Shown: in pieces, positions 8,470 through 17,340 of the stretch
How the letters are laid out: each line of letters opens with the position of its first letter
Position numbering within the stretch: position 1 is the first letter of the stretch
Source of the DNA: Alphaproteobacteria bacterium
GTDB lineage: Bacteria > Pseudomonadota > Alphaproteobacteria > Rhodobacterales > Rhodobacteraceae
DNA length: 64,000 bases
Assembly (NCBI GenBank): GCA_030427145.1
Contig: JAUHWT010000022.1
Span: forward strand, 17,805 to 81,804
Reading direction: 5' to 3'
Position numbers and translations under genes: made by a program
Notes under the pieces: generated by a model
What the model was told of the DNA's origin: nothing
What the model saw: the letters and a program-made list of their open reading frames with translations, nothing else
Database searches by the model: none

Positions 8470-9042
8470 ATGCAAGGTATTGAAGCCAGTTTTCTCGAAG
8501 GACAGCTTCTTATCGCGATGCCCGGTATGGGCGATCCGCGGTTTGAGAAATCTGTCGTGTTTGTCTGCTCCCATTCGGATCAGGGCGCAATGGGTCTTAT
8601 TGTCAACAAACCGGCGCCTGATCTGAGATTTGATACGCTGCTCGAGCAACTGGATATCACCTCAACAATCGACCTGAGAAACACGCCGGTGCATTTCGGC
8701 GGACCCGTTGAACACGGACGTGGCTTTGTGCTGCACACCCCGGATTATGCGGTGGATGGCGGCAGTATACAGGTCAATACCGGGTTTTCGATGACGGCAA
8801 CGCTCGACATTCTCAGGGACATGGCCGTGGGACGCGGACCGGACTTGTCTCTTCTGGCGCTTGGATATTCGGGATGGGGACCTGGACAACTTGAAAGTGA
8901 AATCCGGCAGAACGCCTGGCTCACCGCGTCGGCCGATCAGGAGCTCGTGTTCGGAGGGAACAGTGCCGGCAAATGGGACGCCGCTCTTCGCTCGCTGGAC
9001 ATTGATCCGCGTCTTCTTTCAGGCGGCGGCGGAAGCGCCTGA
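8470..9042 (+). CDS. YqgE/AlgH family protein
   Basis: A 190-aa cytosolic protein with the family hallmarks LLIAMPGMGDPRF near the N-terminus, GAMGLIVNKP, PVHFGGPVE and LALGYSGWGPGQLE. YqgE/AlgH members are widespread; AlgH was once described as an alginate regulator, but the biochemical role is open. The frame stays open upstream to a TTG at 8386 with a weak ribosome site, which would add 28 polar residues; ATG 8470 matches the length of known homologues better. It is divergent from the DsbD-like gene. Confidence 0.88.
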   Translation: MQGIEASFLEGQLLIAMPGMGDPRFEKSVVFVCSHSDQGAMGLIVNKPAPDLRFDTLLEQLDITSTIDLRNTPVHFGGPVEHGRGFVLHTPDYAVDGGSIQVNTGFSMTATLDILRDMAVGRGPDLSLLALGYSGWGPGQLESEIRQNAWLTASADQELVFGGNSAGKWDAALRSLDIDPRLLSGGGGSA

Positions 9043-9089
9043 TCCCTGCCCTACAAGTAAATCACACTCAAATTTCAGGAGCGGACTAC

Positions 9090-10136
9090 ATGCCGGCTGA
9101 AACACGGAAATCCTGGGTTCTGGACAGCAGACCCCAGGGGCGACCCACACTCGGGAACTTCAGGATGGAAGAACAGCCGCTTGAGGAACCCGGGGACGGG
9201 AAATTTTTGGTGCGAACCATCTGGCTGTCACTCGATCCCTATATGCGCGGCAGGATGAATGAGGGAAAGTCTTACGCACCGCGGGTAGAACTTGGCGAGG
9301 TCATGACGGCGGAGTGCGTCGCGGAGGTCATATCCTCCAAACACCCTGACTATAAAGTTGGAGAAATCGTAAGTGGACAGTTCGGCTGGACCACACATGC
9401 GATTTCTGACGGAGAACAGGTGCGCAGGCTTGATCCGGAGGCCGCACCACTGGGGTCTGCGCTGGGCATACTGGGCATGCCGGGCATTACGGCCTGGACA
9501 TCACTCAACGTGCTGGCTGAGGCCATGCAAGGGGAAACAATCGTTGTATCAGCCGCTACGGGCGCCGTCGGAACGGTTCTGGGCCAATTGGCAAAGCTGA
9601 AAAAGCTACGGGTGATCGGCGTAGCCGGCGGCAAGGAAAAGTGCGAATGGGCGGTTGAAAACCTGGGATACGATGTCTGCATTGACCATCACATGGCTGC
9701 GGACGAACTCGCGGAGGCCATCCGCGCGGCGGCTCCTAACGGCGTCGACATCTACCATGACAATGTCGGGGGAAAGACCCTCGAGAGCGTTGTTCCGGCG
9801 ATGAACGACCACGGTCGAATTGTCGTGTGTGGCGTTATCGCCTGGTACAACGGCGAAGGAATTGCTGATGCGATGCCGCTTCCAAAGGTCTGGAGTAACA
9901 TTCTCGTCAAGCGGCTTAAGGTGCAGGGGATGATCGTCTTTGACTATTTCGATCGTTACTCCGAGTTTCTCGAAGAGGTCGCCCCCCTTGTCAAATTCGG
10001 GCAACTGTCATGGCGTGAAACGGTTGTTGAGGGAATTGAGAACGCGCCCAATGCGTTCCTCGGACTGTTTGATGGGAGGAACTTTGGGAAACTGCTTGTT
10101 CGCGTGGGCCCAGACCCGTCGGAGGCAGGCAACTAG
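9090..10136 (+). CDS. NADP-dependent oxidoreductase, PTGR/CurA-type MDR
   Basis: A 348-aa medium-chain reductase without structural zinc ligands. Family landmarks are WLSLDPYMRGRM near the start, the dinucleotide-binding stretch AATGAVGTVLGQLAKL near residue 155, and NVGGKTLESV. Members of this branch reduce the C=C bond of alpha,beta-unsaturated ketones and aldehydes with NADPH. CAGGAGCGG precedes the ATG. It ends four bases inside the convergent sua5 gene. The physiological substrate cannot be read from the context. Confidence 0.88.
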   Translation: MPAETRKSWVLDSRPQGRPTLGNFRMEEQPLEEPGDGKFLVRTIWLSLDPYMRGRMNEGKSYAPRVELGEVMTAECVAEVISSKHPDYKVGEIVSGQFGWTTHAISDGEQVRRLDPEAAPLGSALGILGMPGITAWTSLNVLAEAMQGETIVVSAATGAVGTVLGQLAKLKKLRVIGVAGGKEKCEWAVENLGYDVCIDHHMAADELAEAIRAAAPNGVDIYHDNVGGKTLESVVPAMNDHGRIVVCGVIAWYNGEGIADAMPLPKVWSNILVKRLKVQGMIVFDYFDRYSEFLEEVAPLVKFGQLSWRETVVEGIENAPNAFLGLFDGRNFGKLLVRVGPDPSEAGN

Positions 10137-11104
10137 TCTTTGGGAGCGGCGGCCCGTTGCAACCTGTCGTTAATCGCCAGACCAAGGCCGGTTTTCGGTA
10201 TTGAGGCGACCGCTATGCTTTTCCCGCCTTCCGTTTTCGCAAGAGCGTCAAGTTCGCGAAGGTGGGAAAACAGGTTGGCTGCGGCCTCCACCATATCGCC
10301 AGAGACCGACAGGTTCAGGCCTCGATAACCCGTTTGGTCGGGTCCAAACCCCAGCCAAATTTCATCGTCCTGCGGCGCGGATGCATTGATTCGCATTCCT
10401 GCGTCTGGCGAGTAATGCGAAGTCATCTGGCCCGGCGCGGTTATATCACCCCCCTTGAAACGCTGCATCTCCTGCCCGAGACAGGCGGCGATCGCCTCCA
10501 CCGGGAGGCCACCGGGTCGCAGAAGGACGGAAATGTCGCCGTCAAAACCAACGATCGTCGATTCCAGACCGACCTCACACTGCCCTCCGTCGACGACAGC
10601 GGCGATGCGGTGACGCAGCCCATCCAGCACGTGGTCTGCCGAGGTTGCACTCACCCGCCCTGACGGGTTAGCGGACGGAGCGGCCAAGGGGCCACCGAAG
10701 GCATTCAGAAGTTCCTGAGCGAGAGGGTGGGCTGGAATGCGAACGGCCACCGTGTCCAGACCGGCTGTAACCAGATCCGAAAGTCCCGTATCCGGCTTTC
10801 GCGGAAGCACAAGCGTCAGTGGCCCCGGCCAAAATGCCTGGGCCAAATCGCGGGCACTATCGGAAAATGACGCAATCGTTTCCGCGATTTCGAGGTTGGC
10901 CACATGGGCGATCAGCGGATTAAAGGAAGGGCGGTTTTTCGCCTCAAATATTCCAGCCACGGCGCGATCGTTGCAGGCGTCCGCGCCAAGGCCGTAAACC
11001 GTCTCCGTAGGGAAGGCCACGGGATCACCGGATTTCAACAGCGATACGGCCGCCCTGATCCCGCGCGGACCATCGGATAGTTTCACCGTATTGTAATCCA
11101 CCAT
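10133..11104 (-). CDS. sua5: L-threonylcarbamoyladenylate synthase (Sua5 type)
   Basis: A 323-aa enzyme that makes threonylcarbamoyl-AMP from threonine, bicarbonate and ATP, the first step of t6A37 tRNA modification. The N-terminal YrdC domain (about residues 10-200) contains VAFPTETVYGLGADA, KNRPSFNPL and PSANPSGRVSAT. The C-terminal ~110 residues form the extra Sua5 domain, so this is the long Sua5 form, not short TsaC. It overlaps the oxidoreductase gene by four bases at the 3' end. Confidence 0.93.
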   Translation of the reverse strand: MVDYNTVKLSDGPRGIRAAVSLLKSGDPVAFPTETVYGLGADACNDRAVAGIFEAKNRPSFNPLIAHVANLEIAETIASFSDSARDLAQAFWPGPLTLVLPRKPDTGLSDLVTAGLDTVAVRIPAHPLAQELLNAFGGPLAAPSANPSGRVSATSADHVLDGLRHRIAAVVDGGQCEVGLESTIVGFDGDISVLLRPGGLPVEAIAACLGQEMQRFKGGDITAPGQMTSHYSPDAGMRINASAPQDDEIWLGFGPDQTGYRGLNLSVSGDMVEAAANLFSHLRELDALAKTEGGKSIAVASIPKTGLGLAINDRLQRAAAPKD

Positions 11105-11186
11105 TTTGTGTCCCGGTCCTGTTCAGGTTTACGCCGCGTTTAACTTGCCGCAGCAGGAACTGCACCCTAAAGTCCCGTTCCGGCGA

Positions 11187-11200
11187 TTGACTACAGTCAA
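11187..11200. promoter_or_regulatory. Perfect 14-bp palindrome TTGACT-AC-AGTCAA
   Basis: Six-base perfect arms around a 2-bp centre lie in the 152-bp region between divergent sua5 and the acyl-CoA dehydrogenase gene, 56 bp before the latter's ATG. The position and symmetry suggest a dimeric repressor site controlling the dehydrogenase/MBL operon. The regulator is not in the window. Confidence 0.4.
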
Positions 11201-11256
11201 ACCCGCAAAACTGGAAGCGGCATGTTGCCACAAACGTCAGCCCAGTGAGGAAACCC

Positions 11257-12939
11257 ATGACCTATCGTGCTCCGACAACTGAAATTCGGTTTTTGCTGGA
11301 TCACGTGCTCGACGCCGGGAAGCTCCCGGAAACAGACCGTTTTGCGGAAACCACGCCAGATCTCGTCGATGCCATTCTCAGTGAAGCCGCGAAGCTTTGC
11401 GAAGGTGTGCTGGATCCGTGCAGGCGCGCCGGTGATTTGTCTCCGGCCGAACTGACAAACGGTGTGGTGCAAACCTCGCCCGGGTTTGCGGAAGCTTTCG
11501 CCGCGATTGCTGAAGGGGGCTGGTCAGGGATTTCGGCGGACCCGGAATATGGTGGCATGGGGCTGCCAATTACCGTGACATCATGCGTCAACGAAATGAT
11601 GTCCTCGGCCAACCTCGCGCTTTCCCTCTGCCCATTGCTCACCCAAGGGCAGATTGAGGCCCTGGAACATCATGCCAACGACGAGATCAAAGCGATCTAT
11701 CTGCCCAAACTGATTTCAGGCCAATGGACAGGCACCATGAACCTGACCGAACCTCAGGCCGGATCAGATGTCGGAGCGCTGCGCACAAAGGCAGAACCGG
11801 ATGACGATGGCTCGTACCGGATAACGGGTCAGAAAATTTACATCACCTGGGGCGACCACGACATGGCCGAGAACATCAGCCATCTGGTCCTTGCGCGCCT
11901 GCCGGATGGAAAACCTGGTCCGAAAGGAATTTCGCTGTTTGTGGTTCCCAAGTTCATACCTGACGAGGATGGAAAACCGGGGGTCGCCAATACCGTGCGC
12001 ACGGTTTCCCTTGAGGAAAAGATGGGGATCCACGGCAGCCCAACCGCGGTGTTGAGCTTTGAGGATGCGAAGGGATGGATGGTGGGCGAGCCGCATCAGG
12101 GCATGGCGGCCATGTTCACAATGATGAATAACGCACGTCTTGGCGTAGGCATGCAGGGCGTGGCTCAGGCCGAGGCCGCGATGCAGGCCGCGGTTGCGTA
12201 TGCCAGAGATCGGGTTCAGGGCAGACCGCTTCAGGGTGACGAGAAAACCATCATAGGCCATGCGGATGTACGGCGGATGCTGGCCCGAATGGCCGCATTA
12301 ACCGCGACCGCACGTGCCATCGGCCTCGACTGCGCCGTTTCCATCGACATGGCGACCGCTACCGGCGATCCGGACTGGAAAGCCAGAGCCGCATTTCTGA
12401 CGCCGATCGCCAAGGCATTCGGCACGGATACAGGGTGCGAGGTGGCTGATCTCGGAGTGCAGGTTCACGGCGGCATGGGCTACATAGAGGAAACCGGTGC
12501 CGCTCAGTACCTGCGTGACGCCCGGATCACCCCCATTTACGAAGGCACCAACGGTATCCAGGCGATGGATATGGTAGGGCGCAAGTTGATGGATGGCGGG
12601 AAAGCGGCCATGGCTCTGCTTGGCGAAGTTCAGCGTACGGCGGCGGATGCCTGTGAGGCGGGTCAGCAGTTGAAAATGGCGGCGAACATGCTGAGCGAAA
12701 CAACGGAATGGATGGTCGCGAGCGAAGCCAATCAACGGTTTGCGGGTGCCGTCCCCTATCTGAGGGCTTTCGCTTTGGTCCTCGGGGGGCATTACCTTTT
12801 GAAAGCCGTCGCGGCTGACGAAAGTCGTCTACCGCTCGCCCGCTACCACGTGGCGCAACTCCTGCCGGAAGTGACCGGTCTTTGCGCACAGGCGAGAGGT
12901 GGAACCGACCTGCTTTACGCACTGGACTTTCCAGCCTGA
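11257..12939 (+). CDS. Acyl-CoA dehydrogenase, long DmdC-like type
   Basis: A 560-aa FAD-dependent acyl-CoA dehydrogenase with the extra C-terminal helical domain of the DmdC/AcdA class. Landmarks are TEPQAGSDVGALRT and QKIYITWGDHD in the middle domain, then QVHGGMGYIEETGAAQYLRD and PIYEGTNGIQAMDM, where the catalytic Glu of the family lies (IYEGTNGIQ). In roseobacters such proteins include DmdC, which oxidises 3-methylmercaptopropionyl-CoA in DMSP demethylation, but paralogues exist and no other dmd gene is present. The ATG at 11257 follows GAGGAAACCC. Its stop overlaps the start of the MBL gene, so the two are cotranscribed. Confidence 0.88.
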   Translation: MTYRAPTTEIRFLLDHVLDAGKLPETDRFAETTPDLVDAILSEAAKLCEGVLDPCRRAGDLSPAELTNGVVQTSPGFAEAFAAIAEGGWSGISADPEYGGMGLPITVTSCVNEMMSSANLALSLCPLLTQGQIEALEHHANDEIKAIYLPKLISGQWTGTMNLTEPQAGSDVGALRTKAEPDDDGSYRITGQKIYITWGDHDMAENISHLVLARLPDGKPGPKGISLFVVPKFIPDEDGKPGVANTVRTVSLEEKMGIHGSPTAVLSFEDAKGWMVGEPHQGMAAMFTMMNNARLGVGMQGVAQAEAAMQAAVAYARDRVQGRPLQGDEKTIIGHADVRRMLARMAALTATARAIGLDCAVSIDMATATGDPDWKARAAFLTPIAKAFGTDTGCEVADLGVQVHGGMGYIEETGAAQYLRDARITPIYEGTNGIQAMDMVGRKLMDGGKAAMALLGEVQRTAADACEAGQQLKMAANMLSETTEWMVASEANQRFAGAVPYLRAFALVLGGHYLLKAVAADESRLPLARYHVAQLLPEVTGLCAQARGGTDLLYALDFPA

Positions 12940-13985
12940 TGGACCGTCCTGTAGAGGTTGTTGATTACCCATTCACGTCGCCACCGGCCAGCGGTGAAGC
13001 GGTCGAGATTCAGGATGGTCTGTTATGGATGCGTGTTGGACTTCCCATGCGTCCGAGCCATTTGAACATTTATGCGTTTGACGAGGGCGACAGCTGGACC
13101 ATCGTTGACACTGGAATGAATGTCAAAAGCGTGCGCGCCGAATGGCAGGCGCTCCTTGTTGGTCCACTTGCTGCCAAACCGGTCGGTCGCGTTATCCTGA
13201 CGCATTATCACCCCGACCATGTGGGCCTCGTTGGGTGGTTTCAGAAGGAACACGGCGCGGAACTATGGTGCACCCAGGCGACGTGGCTCTTCGCCCGAAT
13301 GCTAACCCTTGATGTGCAGACCGAATATACGAAGGAAACAATCGCGTTCTGGAAGGCCGCCGGGATGGACGAGGACATTCTCGCGGAGCGGCAGTCGTCC
13401 AAGCCTTTCTGCTTTGCGGATGTGGTTTATCCAATGCCCCTTGGGTACCGCAGGATTTATGACAGCGAAACTGTCAGCATAGGCGACAAACAGTGGACGG
13501 TACGGATGGGCCAGGGACATGCCCCGGACCAGGCGACGTTTTGGGGCGTGGACCATGACCTTGTTCTGGCGGCAGACCAGGTACTCCCGAGAATCACACC
13601 CAACCTTGGAGTATACGCCACCGAGCCGGAGGCGGATTCTGTAGGTGCGTGGATTAAATCATGTAAGCATCTGCGCGAATTTGCCCGTGCCAATCAACTG
13701 GCACTGCCCGGACATCAAATGCCCTTCACGGGGCTGGACGCACGGCTTGATCAACTGGTGGTAATACAGACCGACGCGCTGGAAGAACTGTTGGAGTATC
13801 TGGCCGAACCGAGACGGGCTTCGGACTGTTTCGACGTACTTTACGGACGCCGGATAGGCAAAAGTGAGTACGGACTGGCGCTTGTAGAAGCGGTGGGACA
13901 CCTAAACCACCTCCACCAGACAGGACGCGTAACCCGTTCGAAAAACGAAGACGGTGCGTGGCTTTGGAAAGCGGTCGGCGACTGA
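12939..13985 (+). CDS. MBL-fold metallohydrolase
   Basis: A 348-aa metallo-beta-lactamase-fold protein with the zinc motif HYHPDH at residues 89-94, later metal-site residues in GHAPDQATF and VLAADQVLP, and a C-terminal winged-helix-like region (LVEAVGHLNHLHQTGRV) as in LACTB2-type proteins. The ATG overlaps the dehydrogenase stop codon (TGATG), implying translational coupling. MBL proteins commonly accompany acyl-CoA dehydrogenases and may act on a CoA thioester or a toxic by-product. The substrate is unknown. Confidence 0.88.
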   Translation: MDRPVEVVDYPFTSPPASGEAVEIQDGLLWMRVGLPMRPSHLNIYAFDEGDSWTIVDTGMNVKSVRAEWQALLVGPLAAKPVGRVILTHYHPDHVGLVGWFQKEHGAELWCTQATWLFARMLTLDVQTEYTKETIAFWKAAGMDEDILAERQSSKPFCFADVVYPMPLGYRRIYDSETVSIGDKQWTVRMGQGHAPDQATFWGVDHDLVLAADQVLPRITPNLGVYATEPEADSVGAWIKSCKHLREFARANQLALPGHQMPFTGLDARLDQLVVIQTDALEELLEYLAEPRRASDCFDVLYGRRIGKSEYGLALVEAVGHLNHLHQTGRVTRSKNEDGAWLWKAVGD

Positions 13986-13990
13986 CCGGT

Positions 13991-14695
13991 TTAGCCATAC
14001 CCAAAATGCTTCATCAGCCTGCCGGCTTTACCCTCTGAGAACATGGAAGCTTCCGAAGGCGAAAGCAGTTCGCGCCATTGACCGCGGCCGTCGAAAATCG
14101 GTTGGTTGATTTGCCAGTTTCGGCGGTTGCGGTGTTCCTCACCTTTCTCGCCGGTGCCTTTTTTCAATTGGTCCACCCCAAACCAAAGACGTTCGGTCTT
14201 ATGGAACTCCAGCATTTCCTGCGCCCAGGAAATACTGGCAAACTTGCATATGGCCTGTAAATTCTGTTCCGGGTTCGCGACGAGATCCTCATACCGTTGC
14301 ACGTGGACGTCAGGAGATCCGATGTGACGCAAGAGCGCGCTGTTTTCATGAACCCAACGCTCCAAACCATCCTCAACCGTGCCACTTCGACGAACGAGGG
14401 AAGCGGCTACATCGCGACCATCCCGAACCATGACAACGAACCGCGCACCCGGGACGACCGAACGAATTCGTTTGATACGCAGGAGATGCCGCGGAGTTTT
14501 CTCGGCAAAGTGCGTCTTCCCGGAAGCCTTTGCCTCTTCAACGAGCGCTTTCCAGGTGCTTTCTTCGGCATCACGCCGCATGAAAGCCCTCGTTTCTCTT
14601 AAGGGAATGAAAACGTCCGGGTGGCTGGCAAACATGTTCGCTACCAGCGAAGTACCGCTGTGCCCGCAACCGCAGATAAACGTGTAGGTTTTCAT
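13991..14695 (-). CDS. Sulfotransferase family protein
   Basis: A 234-aa protein with the PAPS-binding 5'-phosphosulfate loop CGCGHSGTSLVA (residues 8-19), the 3'-phosphate motif VVMVRDGRDVAASL and the later RYEDLVANP motif. It would transfer sulfate from PAPS to a small molecule, polysaccharide or protein. No glycan or PAPS synthesis gene is adjacent, so the acceptor is not predictable. It converges on the MBL gene. Confidence 0.88.
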   Translation of the reverse strand: MKTYTFICGCGHSGTSLVANMFASHPDVFIPLRETRAFMRRDAEESTWKALVEEAKASGKTHFAEKTPRHLLRIKRIRSVVPGARFVVMVRDGRDVAASLVRRSGTVEDGLERWVHENSALLRHIGSPDVHVQRYEDLVANPEQNLQAICKFASISWAQEMLEFHKTERLWFGVDQLKKGTGEKGEEHRNRRNWQINQPIFDGRGQWRELLSPSEASMFSEGKAGRLMKHFGYG

Positions 14696-14854
14696 TCGCC
14701 TGCCCTGACTGTTCAGTTCCGGGTAGACGTAGGCGCAACCATGATGTCAACCTGAATAGGCGATGAAATTTTTCGACTGACAGCGGACGGAGCTTCGATT
14801 AAACAGCTTTCGAGCGCGATGCGCAGTTAACGACACTGTTTCAGGAGTTTGACC

Positions 14855-14989
14855 ATGGCCGAACACAAGCATGGCGAAATGGATATCAGCGTACAGGAAA
14901 AGACCTTCGAGGGGTTCATCAAGTTCTTTACCTATCTTTTCGGAAGCGCGATTGCGGTTCTCATCTTTCTCGCGATCTTCAACTCCTGA
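14855..14989 (+). CDS. aa3-type cytochrome c oxidase subunit IV
   Basis: A 44-aa protein: a short polar N-terminus (MAEHKHGEMD) and a single transmembrane helix (about residues 22-42). This is the architecture and sequence style of the small subunit IV of alphaproteobacterial aa3 oxidase (PF07835), an inner-membrane component of the terminal oxidase. CAGGAGTTTGACC lies directly before the ATG. The gene stands alone, away from the other cox genes, which is usual for this subunit. Confidence 0.85.
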   Translation: MAEHKHGEMDISVQEKTFEGFIKFFTYLFGSAIAVLIFLAIFNS

Positions 14990-15028
14990 TCCGACCGGTC
15001 AAACCAATTCACCCCGGAGCATTTAGAC

Positions 15029-15622
15029 GTGAGGTTGTTTCTGGTCCTTACGGTTTTTACACTATCCGGGTGTGAATTTTATCGAGAAGCCTCGCCCGAG
15101 GACATTTCGCGTGCTGTCTATTCAAGCGCCGAACCGGCTTCGATCACACTGATCTCCATGGTGAAGAACCGGGACGACCGGTCGGCCCATTCGGCGCTTT
15201 TGATAAATGGATCACAGCAGGTCCTGTATGATCCGGCCGGAACTTTCCAGCATCCCGACCTGCCCCGCAGCGGTGATATCCACTATGGAGTGACACCGCG
15301 TTTCCTCGACTACTACGAGAAATATCACGCGCGGTTTTCCCATTACGTGCAGTCTCAAACGGTTGAGGTCGATCAGGCTACGGCGAACCGAATACTCGCG
15401 AACGCGCAGGCCAAAGGAAAATCACCGAAGATGTTTTGCGCCGTGGCAGTGGCGGACGTAATCAATTCCGAAGACCCCTTTCGCGGGGTGAATGTCACAA
15501 TGTTCCCGGAAGGTTTGAGACGTGACTTCGCGGAGATCCCCGGAGTTCAGGACAGTTTCGTCTACGAATACGACGAGGGGCAAAACCGCGCCTGGGAGAC
15601 TGAGACCGCCGCAGTCAACTGA
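15029..15622 (+). CDS. Hypothetical lipoprotein
   Basis: A 197-aa protein starting at GTG, with a lipobox (FTLSGC, Cys15) after a hydrophobic stretch, so it is probably a lipid-anchored periplasmic protein. The mature part contains HSALLINGSQQVLYDPAG and a later Cys in KMFCAVAVADVI. Together these recall papain-like or NlpC-type folds with a His and a Cys, but I cannot assign a family. GGAG lies about 13 bases upstream. The C-terminus overlaps the convergent racemase-like gene by 8 bp. Confidence 0.7.
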   Translation: MRLFLVLTVFTLSGCEFYREASPEDISRAVYSSAEPASITLISMVKNRDDRSAHSALLINGSQQVLYDPAGTFQHPDLPRSGDIHYGVTPRFLDYYEKYHARFSHYVQSQTVEVDQATANRILANAQAKGKSPKMFCAVAVADVINSEDPFRGVNVTMFPEGLRRDFAEIPGVQDSFVYEYDEGQNRAWETETAAVN

Positions 15623-16334
15623 GCGGACACAGCCCAGCGAGGCTTTTCATGTGCCAGGCCAGTACCGCGTTGCTGGAAAGGACGGGTTTGCCCAGCGCCT
15701 GCTCCAGCCGTGGAATTACATCGAGCGTCTGGAGATTGGTGCATGAAAGGAAAATGGCATCGGTTTCCGGGCCGCGATCAAGAGCCATTGCGGCTTCAAC
15801 GATGGACCTGTCGGTGATGCGGGCGACCACACCCTCAACTCCGATATTGAACGAGCCGAATACCGGGGTCTCAATACCCTCATCCGCGAGAACCCGACGC
15901 AAATGTTCGCTGACCGGTTCCACATAGGGAGACAGGATGGAAAGACTTTTGATTTCCTGCGTTCGGCAGGCGGCAACAAGCGCGCTCAACGGATTTGTCA
16001 CGTGACGGGTTTCGCAGCCGGCCCGCACAAGTTCGGCCACACGGTCCGCTCCAATTACCGCTGACCCTGAGGTACAACCATAGCCGACCACATCAAACCG
16101 CACTCCGCTCGGGAACAGTTTGACAGCGGAAGCCATGTGGTTCTTCATTGAGGCCAACGCGGCTTCGGTGACCTCGTCTTCGCTGTGAACACGACTAACA
16201 AGGAGCGCGGATTGTTCAGGAGGTAACAACCTGCGAAAATCGTGCTCTATGGTTTCATCCGAACGCAAAACCACGAGCCCGAGGCGATGCGCACCACCGG
16301 CGGTTGGGCCCTCCTCAAACCGAAATGCGTCCAA
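15615..16334 (-). CDS. Asp/Glu racemase-superfamily protein, maleate isomerase-like
   Basis: A 239-aa protein of the maleate cis-trans isomerase/arylmalonate decarboxylase group. The two family cysteine loops are present: GYGCTSGSAVIG in the N-lobe and FLSCTNLQTLDVIP in the C-lobe. Members isomerise or decarboxylate small dicarboxylates through an enediolate intermediate. The neighbours give no substrate. A DoxX-like membrane protein gene lies 10 bp upstream on the same strand. Confidence 0.8.
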   Translation of the reverse strand: MDAFRFEEGPTAGGAHRLGLVVLRSDETIEHDFRRLLPPEQSALLVSRVHSEDEVTEAALASMKNHMASAVKLFPSGVRFDVVGYGCTSGSAVIGADRVAELVRAGCETRHVTNPLSALVAACRTQEIKSLSILSPYVEPVSEHLRRVLADEGIETPVFGSFNIGVEGVVARITDRSIVEAAMALDRGPETDAIFLSCTNLQTLDVIPRLEQALGKPVLSSNAVLAWHMKSLAGLCPLS

Positions 16335-16344
16335 ACGCCTGCCC

Positions 16345-16842
16345 CTACTGCCACCACCTGAACCCGATCCGGCGACGCATCCATCCGCCGAGACTGAAAT
16401 GGTCGCGCGGGATCAGAAGTATCAAGGCAGTGAACGCCACAAGCACGGCCAGGTCAATCACCTGATTTCGGTTTATGGGAAACCCGTTGTCGTTCAGCGC
16501 AAACGGATCGAGAAACCCTTCCCAACGTCGCGTTACAGTGAAGAAATGCATCAACGCGAGGCCCACGTAACTGAAGTAGCGCAGAAAACCGACAGCAACC
16601 AGGAAACAGAGGGCAATTTGAAACGTGCCGGTAGCATAAATCTGCGCGAAGGAGAGTTCGACATCATCAAAACGCCTGGCCAGACCCTGATACTGTCCCG
16701 GCGTTATTATCTTATGCGCGGCCCAGAGAAAAATGAACCACGCGAGGCCGATACGCATGATCAGGGTCGCCAGGCCATCGATCCTGTCCTGAAGCCCCAG
16801 CGGCTTTGCGATAACCAGCACTTTTCCCATAGTCTTACCCAT
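16345..16842 (-). CDS. DoxX-like integral membrane protein
   Basis: A 165-aa protein with four predicted transmembrane helices and basic ends; the segment LIMRIGLAWFIFLWAAHKII is typical of DoxX-like proteins. The start at 16842 was chosen because AGGTGG lies seven bases upstream, and a longer frame adds only polar residues. It may be cotranscribed with the downstream racemase-like gene. Function unknown; assignment is by topology and general similarity. Confidence 0.6.
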   Translation of the reverse strand: MGKTMGKVLVIAKPLGLQDRIDGLATLIMRIGLAWFIFLWAAHKIITPGQYQGLARRFDDVELSFAQIYATGTFQIALCFLVAVGFLRYFSYVGLALMHFFTVTRRWEGFLDPFALNDNGFPINRNQVIDLAVLVAFTALILLIPRDHFSLGGWMRRRIGFRWWQ

Positions 16843-16906
16843 TGTGTGTCCACCTGTTTCTTCACTACGGGCGAAAACCGGGTTTGTTACCGTTCGTGCT
16901 AATGTC

Positions 16907-16943
16907 AAAGAAAAACCGCGCGGCCCCGATGGGTCGCACGGTT
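16907..16943 (-). terminator. Intrinsic terminator of rpsU
   Basis: On the minus strand a long GC-rich stem (AACCGTGCG.CCC pairing with GGG.CGCGCGGTT, one wobble and one mismatch) closes on a three-base loop and is followed by TTTTTCTTT. It begins about 70 bp beyond the rpsU stop codon. Confidence 0.85.
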
Positions 16944-17010
16944 TCTTAGTCGGATGACTCCGTTGTCGGTGCGACCATGTCAGCCGCTGCGTGACCTCGC
17001 GGTCAGATCG

Positions 17011-17217
17011 TCAGAGCAAACCTTCGCGCTGCATTTTCTTGCGAGCGAGCTTACGGGCACGACGTACGGCCTCTGCTTTTTCACGGGCTTTCTTGACGGA
17101 CGGTTTTTCGAAATGCTGCCGAAGCTTCATTTCGCGGAACACGCCCTCACGCTGGAGCTTCTTCTTGAGAGCCCGGAGCGCCTGATCGACGTTGTTGTCA
17201 CGAACCATTACCTGCAC
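17011..17217 (-). CDS. rpsU: 30S ribosomal protein S21
   Basis: A 68-aa, very basic protein beginning [20 protein letters not shown], the S21 signature, with a Lys/Arg-rich C-terminus. S21 helps initiation on the 30S subunit platform. It has its own promoter (17274-17302) and terminator, so it is monocistronic, and is divergent from coq9. Confidence 0.97.
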   Translation of the reverse strand: MQVMVRDNNVDQALRALKKKLQREGVFREMKLRQHFEKPSVKKAREKAEAVRRARKLARKKMQREGLL

Positions 17218-17273
17218 GGATGTTCACCACCTTTCCGTTGTTAAGAGTGTTTCGATTTCTCGATGGAATGGCC

Positions 17274-17302
17274 TATATATAGAAACAGACCGTGTCTGTC
17301 CA
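17274..17302 (-). promoter_or_regulatory. Promoter of rpsU
   Basis: On the minus strand TGGACA, a 17-bp spacer and TATATA form a near-consensus sigma-70 promoter about 55 bp before the rpsU start codon, as expected for a highly expressed ribosomal protein. Confidence 0.65.
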
Positions 17303-17340
17303 CATCCAAGGTCAGAGACCAACCGCAGGAGTGACAAAAA

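Noticed and set aside
12882..12938. Upstream start of the MBL protein inside the dehydrogenase gene
   Set aside because: The frame is open but the extra residues are dehydrogenase antiframe. The overlapping TGATG start is the natural one.
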